Source: an uncultured Paracoccaceae bacterium
GTDB lineage: Bacteria; Pseudomonadota; Alphaproteobacteria; Rhodobacterales; Rhodobacteraceae
NCBI GenBank assembly: GCA_947495795.1
Contig: CANMAI010000004.1
Coordinates: forward strand, 124,001-188,000
Length of the DNA stretch: 64,000 nt
Direction of reading: 5' to 3'
This document shows positions 63,133 to 64,000 of the stretch, piece by piece (positions within the stretch are counted from its first letter, which is position 1; every line of letters begins with the position of its first letter). A program made the translations under genes and the position numbers. The notes under the pieces were generated by a model. That model searched no databases. It was not told the DNA's origin and saw only the letters and a program-made list of their open reading frames with translations.

Positions 63133-64000
63133 ATGTCTGGTGACTATAGCAGAGACAGTTTCGATGCCCTGCGGGATTACGCCGGGGTCTTCCTTCAACA
63201 GGGCCGTGCGGTTCTGGATAGCGACTGGAACGAGATGGTCGAGATGTTCGAGCGGCGCATCCGCACGGGCACCGTCGATACCATCGGGCGGGCCGCGGTG
63301 CCGCGAGAGACCATCGAGGGCTTCGAGATCCGCTTCGCCGCAGCAGGCGGGCTGGAGATCGGGCGCGGTCGCAAATATCTCGACGGTATGCTGCTCGAAT
63401 GCCACGGCTCGGCGAACTTCACCGGCGCAGAACCTGCCCTTCCGGACCCGGTGTTTGACAGGGGCCGCCCCAACACCACCAACCCGACGGAAGACGGCCC
63501 CGAAGGCGTGCTGAATGAGATGATCCCGCCGCCCGAAGGCGATTTTCTCAATTATCTCAACCAGCCCTACTGGCCAGAGCCGGATCCGTTGGTCGAGGAA
63601 GGCACCGCCATCGCCTATGTCGTCGCCTGGCAACGCGAGATAACACCCATCGAGATGCCCGATCTGCTGGAACCGGCGATGGGTGGCATAGATACAACCA
63701 CCCGCTGGCAAACCGTCTGGCAGGTCCGCACATTCGAGGCCCCCCGCACCACCACCTGCACCACGCCCGATCAGGATATCCCTGGTTGGCAGCAGGAGAT
63801 CGCCCCCTCCACCGCCCGCCTTACCACGGCAACAGTAGATATCGAGGATCCGGAAGACCCCTGCCTCGTTCCGCCGACGGAGGGTTACTCGGGCATCGAA
63901 AACCAGTTCTACCGCGTGGAACTCCACAGCGTGGGCGAAACGGGACCGGACGGAAACCCGCCTACGCAAACAGACGCCCGCTTCAAGTTCAGCCGCGAAA
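63133..64000 (+). CDS. DUF6519-like eCIS protein (cut by window end)
   Basis: The first 289 codons are visible and the frame runs past base 64000. DYSRDSFDALRDYAGVFLQQ followed by GRAVLDSDWNEMVEM is the hallmark of a domain (DUF6519) found at this place in eCIS operons. AGGAG lies seven bases before the ATG. The remainder is Pro/Thr-rich with several possible strand segments. It may be an exterior or fibre-attachment component; the function is unknown. Confidence 0.8.
   Translation, partial: MSGDYSRDSFDALRDYAGVFLQQGRAVLDSDWNEMVEMFERRIRTGTVDTIGRAAVPRETIEGFEIRFAAAGGLEIGRGRKYLDGMLLECHGSANFTGAEPALPDPVFDRGRPNTTNPTEDGPEGVLNEMIPPPEGDFLNYLNQPYWPEPDPLVEEGTAIAYVVAWQREITPIEMPDLLEPAMGGIDTTTRWQTVWQVRTFEAPRTTTCTTPDQDIPGWQQEIAPSTARLTTATVDIEDPEDPCLVPPTEGYSGIENQFYRVELHSVGETGPDGNPPTQTDARFKFSRE

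Noticed and set aside
39151-64000. Complete myophage prophage
   Set aside because: No capsid, portal, terminase, lysis or integrase genes, while DUF4157, DUF4255 and the AAA+ ATPase are eCIS marks.
39151-64000. Type VI secretion system
   Set aside because: No TssJ/L/M membrane complex and no ClpV; the ATPase and sheath are of the eCIS type.

Overview
The window comes from a Gram-negative alphaproteobacterium, most likely of the Rhodobacterales / Roseobacter type. This rests on two DctP/Q/M-type TRAP transporter sets, an unsplit PntA, a sit-type metal ABC operon with a DtxR-like tail on one permease, a ModE-like regulator, and moderately GC-rich codon use. I assign the order from gene content only. 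No rRNA, tRNA, CRISPR array, insertion sequence or integrase was seen.

Positions 1-29100 hold chromosomal metabolism and transport. A minus-strand operon reads TRAP Q-M-P, then a glutamine-synthetase-like ligase, a VOC protein and the start of an aldehyde dehydrogenase, which fits uptake and gamma-glutamylation of an amine. Adenine deaminase (5161-6858, plus) follows, then a second TRAP Q-M pair without a binding protein. Next comes a long minus-strand run (15767 down to 8811): a manganese/zinc-type ABC importer (binding protein, ATPase, two permeases), a ModE-like regulator and modABC. A Fur-family-like site lies at the head of the run and a palindrome lies just before modA. anmK and tyrS are divergent. 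A second minus-strand series reads pntA, pntB, mscS, metK, a MurJ-family flippase lacking the usual TM2 arginine pair, asnB, and an HpcH/HpaI-type aldolase.

Positions 29130-39150 are mixed. They include a small protein frame with an ATC in the start position, a beta-lactamase-fold hydrolase, a secreted TPR protein, an SDR, a YjbH/YjbF exopolysaccharide pair preceded by a structured leader that covers its ribosome-binding site, a PaiB-like protein, two glutathione S-transferases and queG. An AT-rich gene-free stretch ends the region.

Positions 39151-64000 are one uninterrupted plus-strand operon encoding an extracellular contractile injection system (eCIS, a headless phage-tail-like particle). 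In order: sheath, tube, a Cys-motif protein, a Pro-rich linker protein, a DUF4255 terminator, an AAA+ ATPase, a 79-aa protein, two DUF4157 proteins, a CIS tube-associated protein, a LysM-like protein, hub, spike, PAAR-like tip, gp25, two J-like baseplate proteins, a tail-protein-I/beta-helix protein, and a DUF6519-like protein cut by the window end. Thirteen junctions are 4-base start/stop overlaps.

The two DUF4157 proteins are the most interesting part. One carries a second zinc-protease motif (HExxHxxGxxD). The other carries a Cys cluster, six acidic tandem repeats, a PD-(D/E)xK-nuclease-like region and a long helical, hydrophobic segment. They are the best candidates for payloads, and the second is also the only visible candidate for a tape measure.
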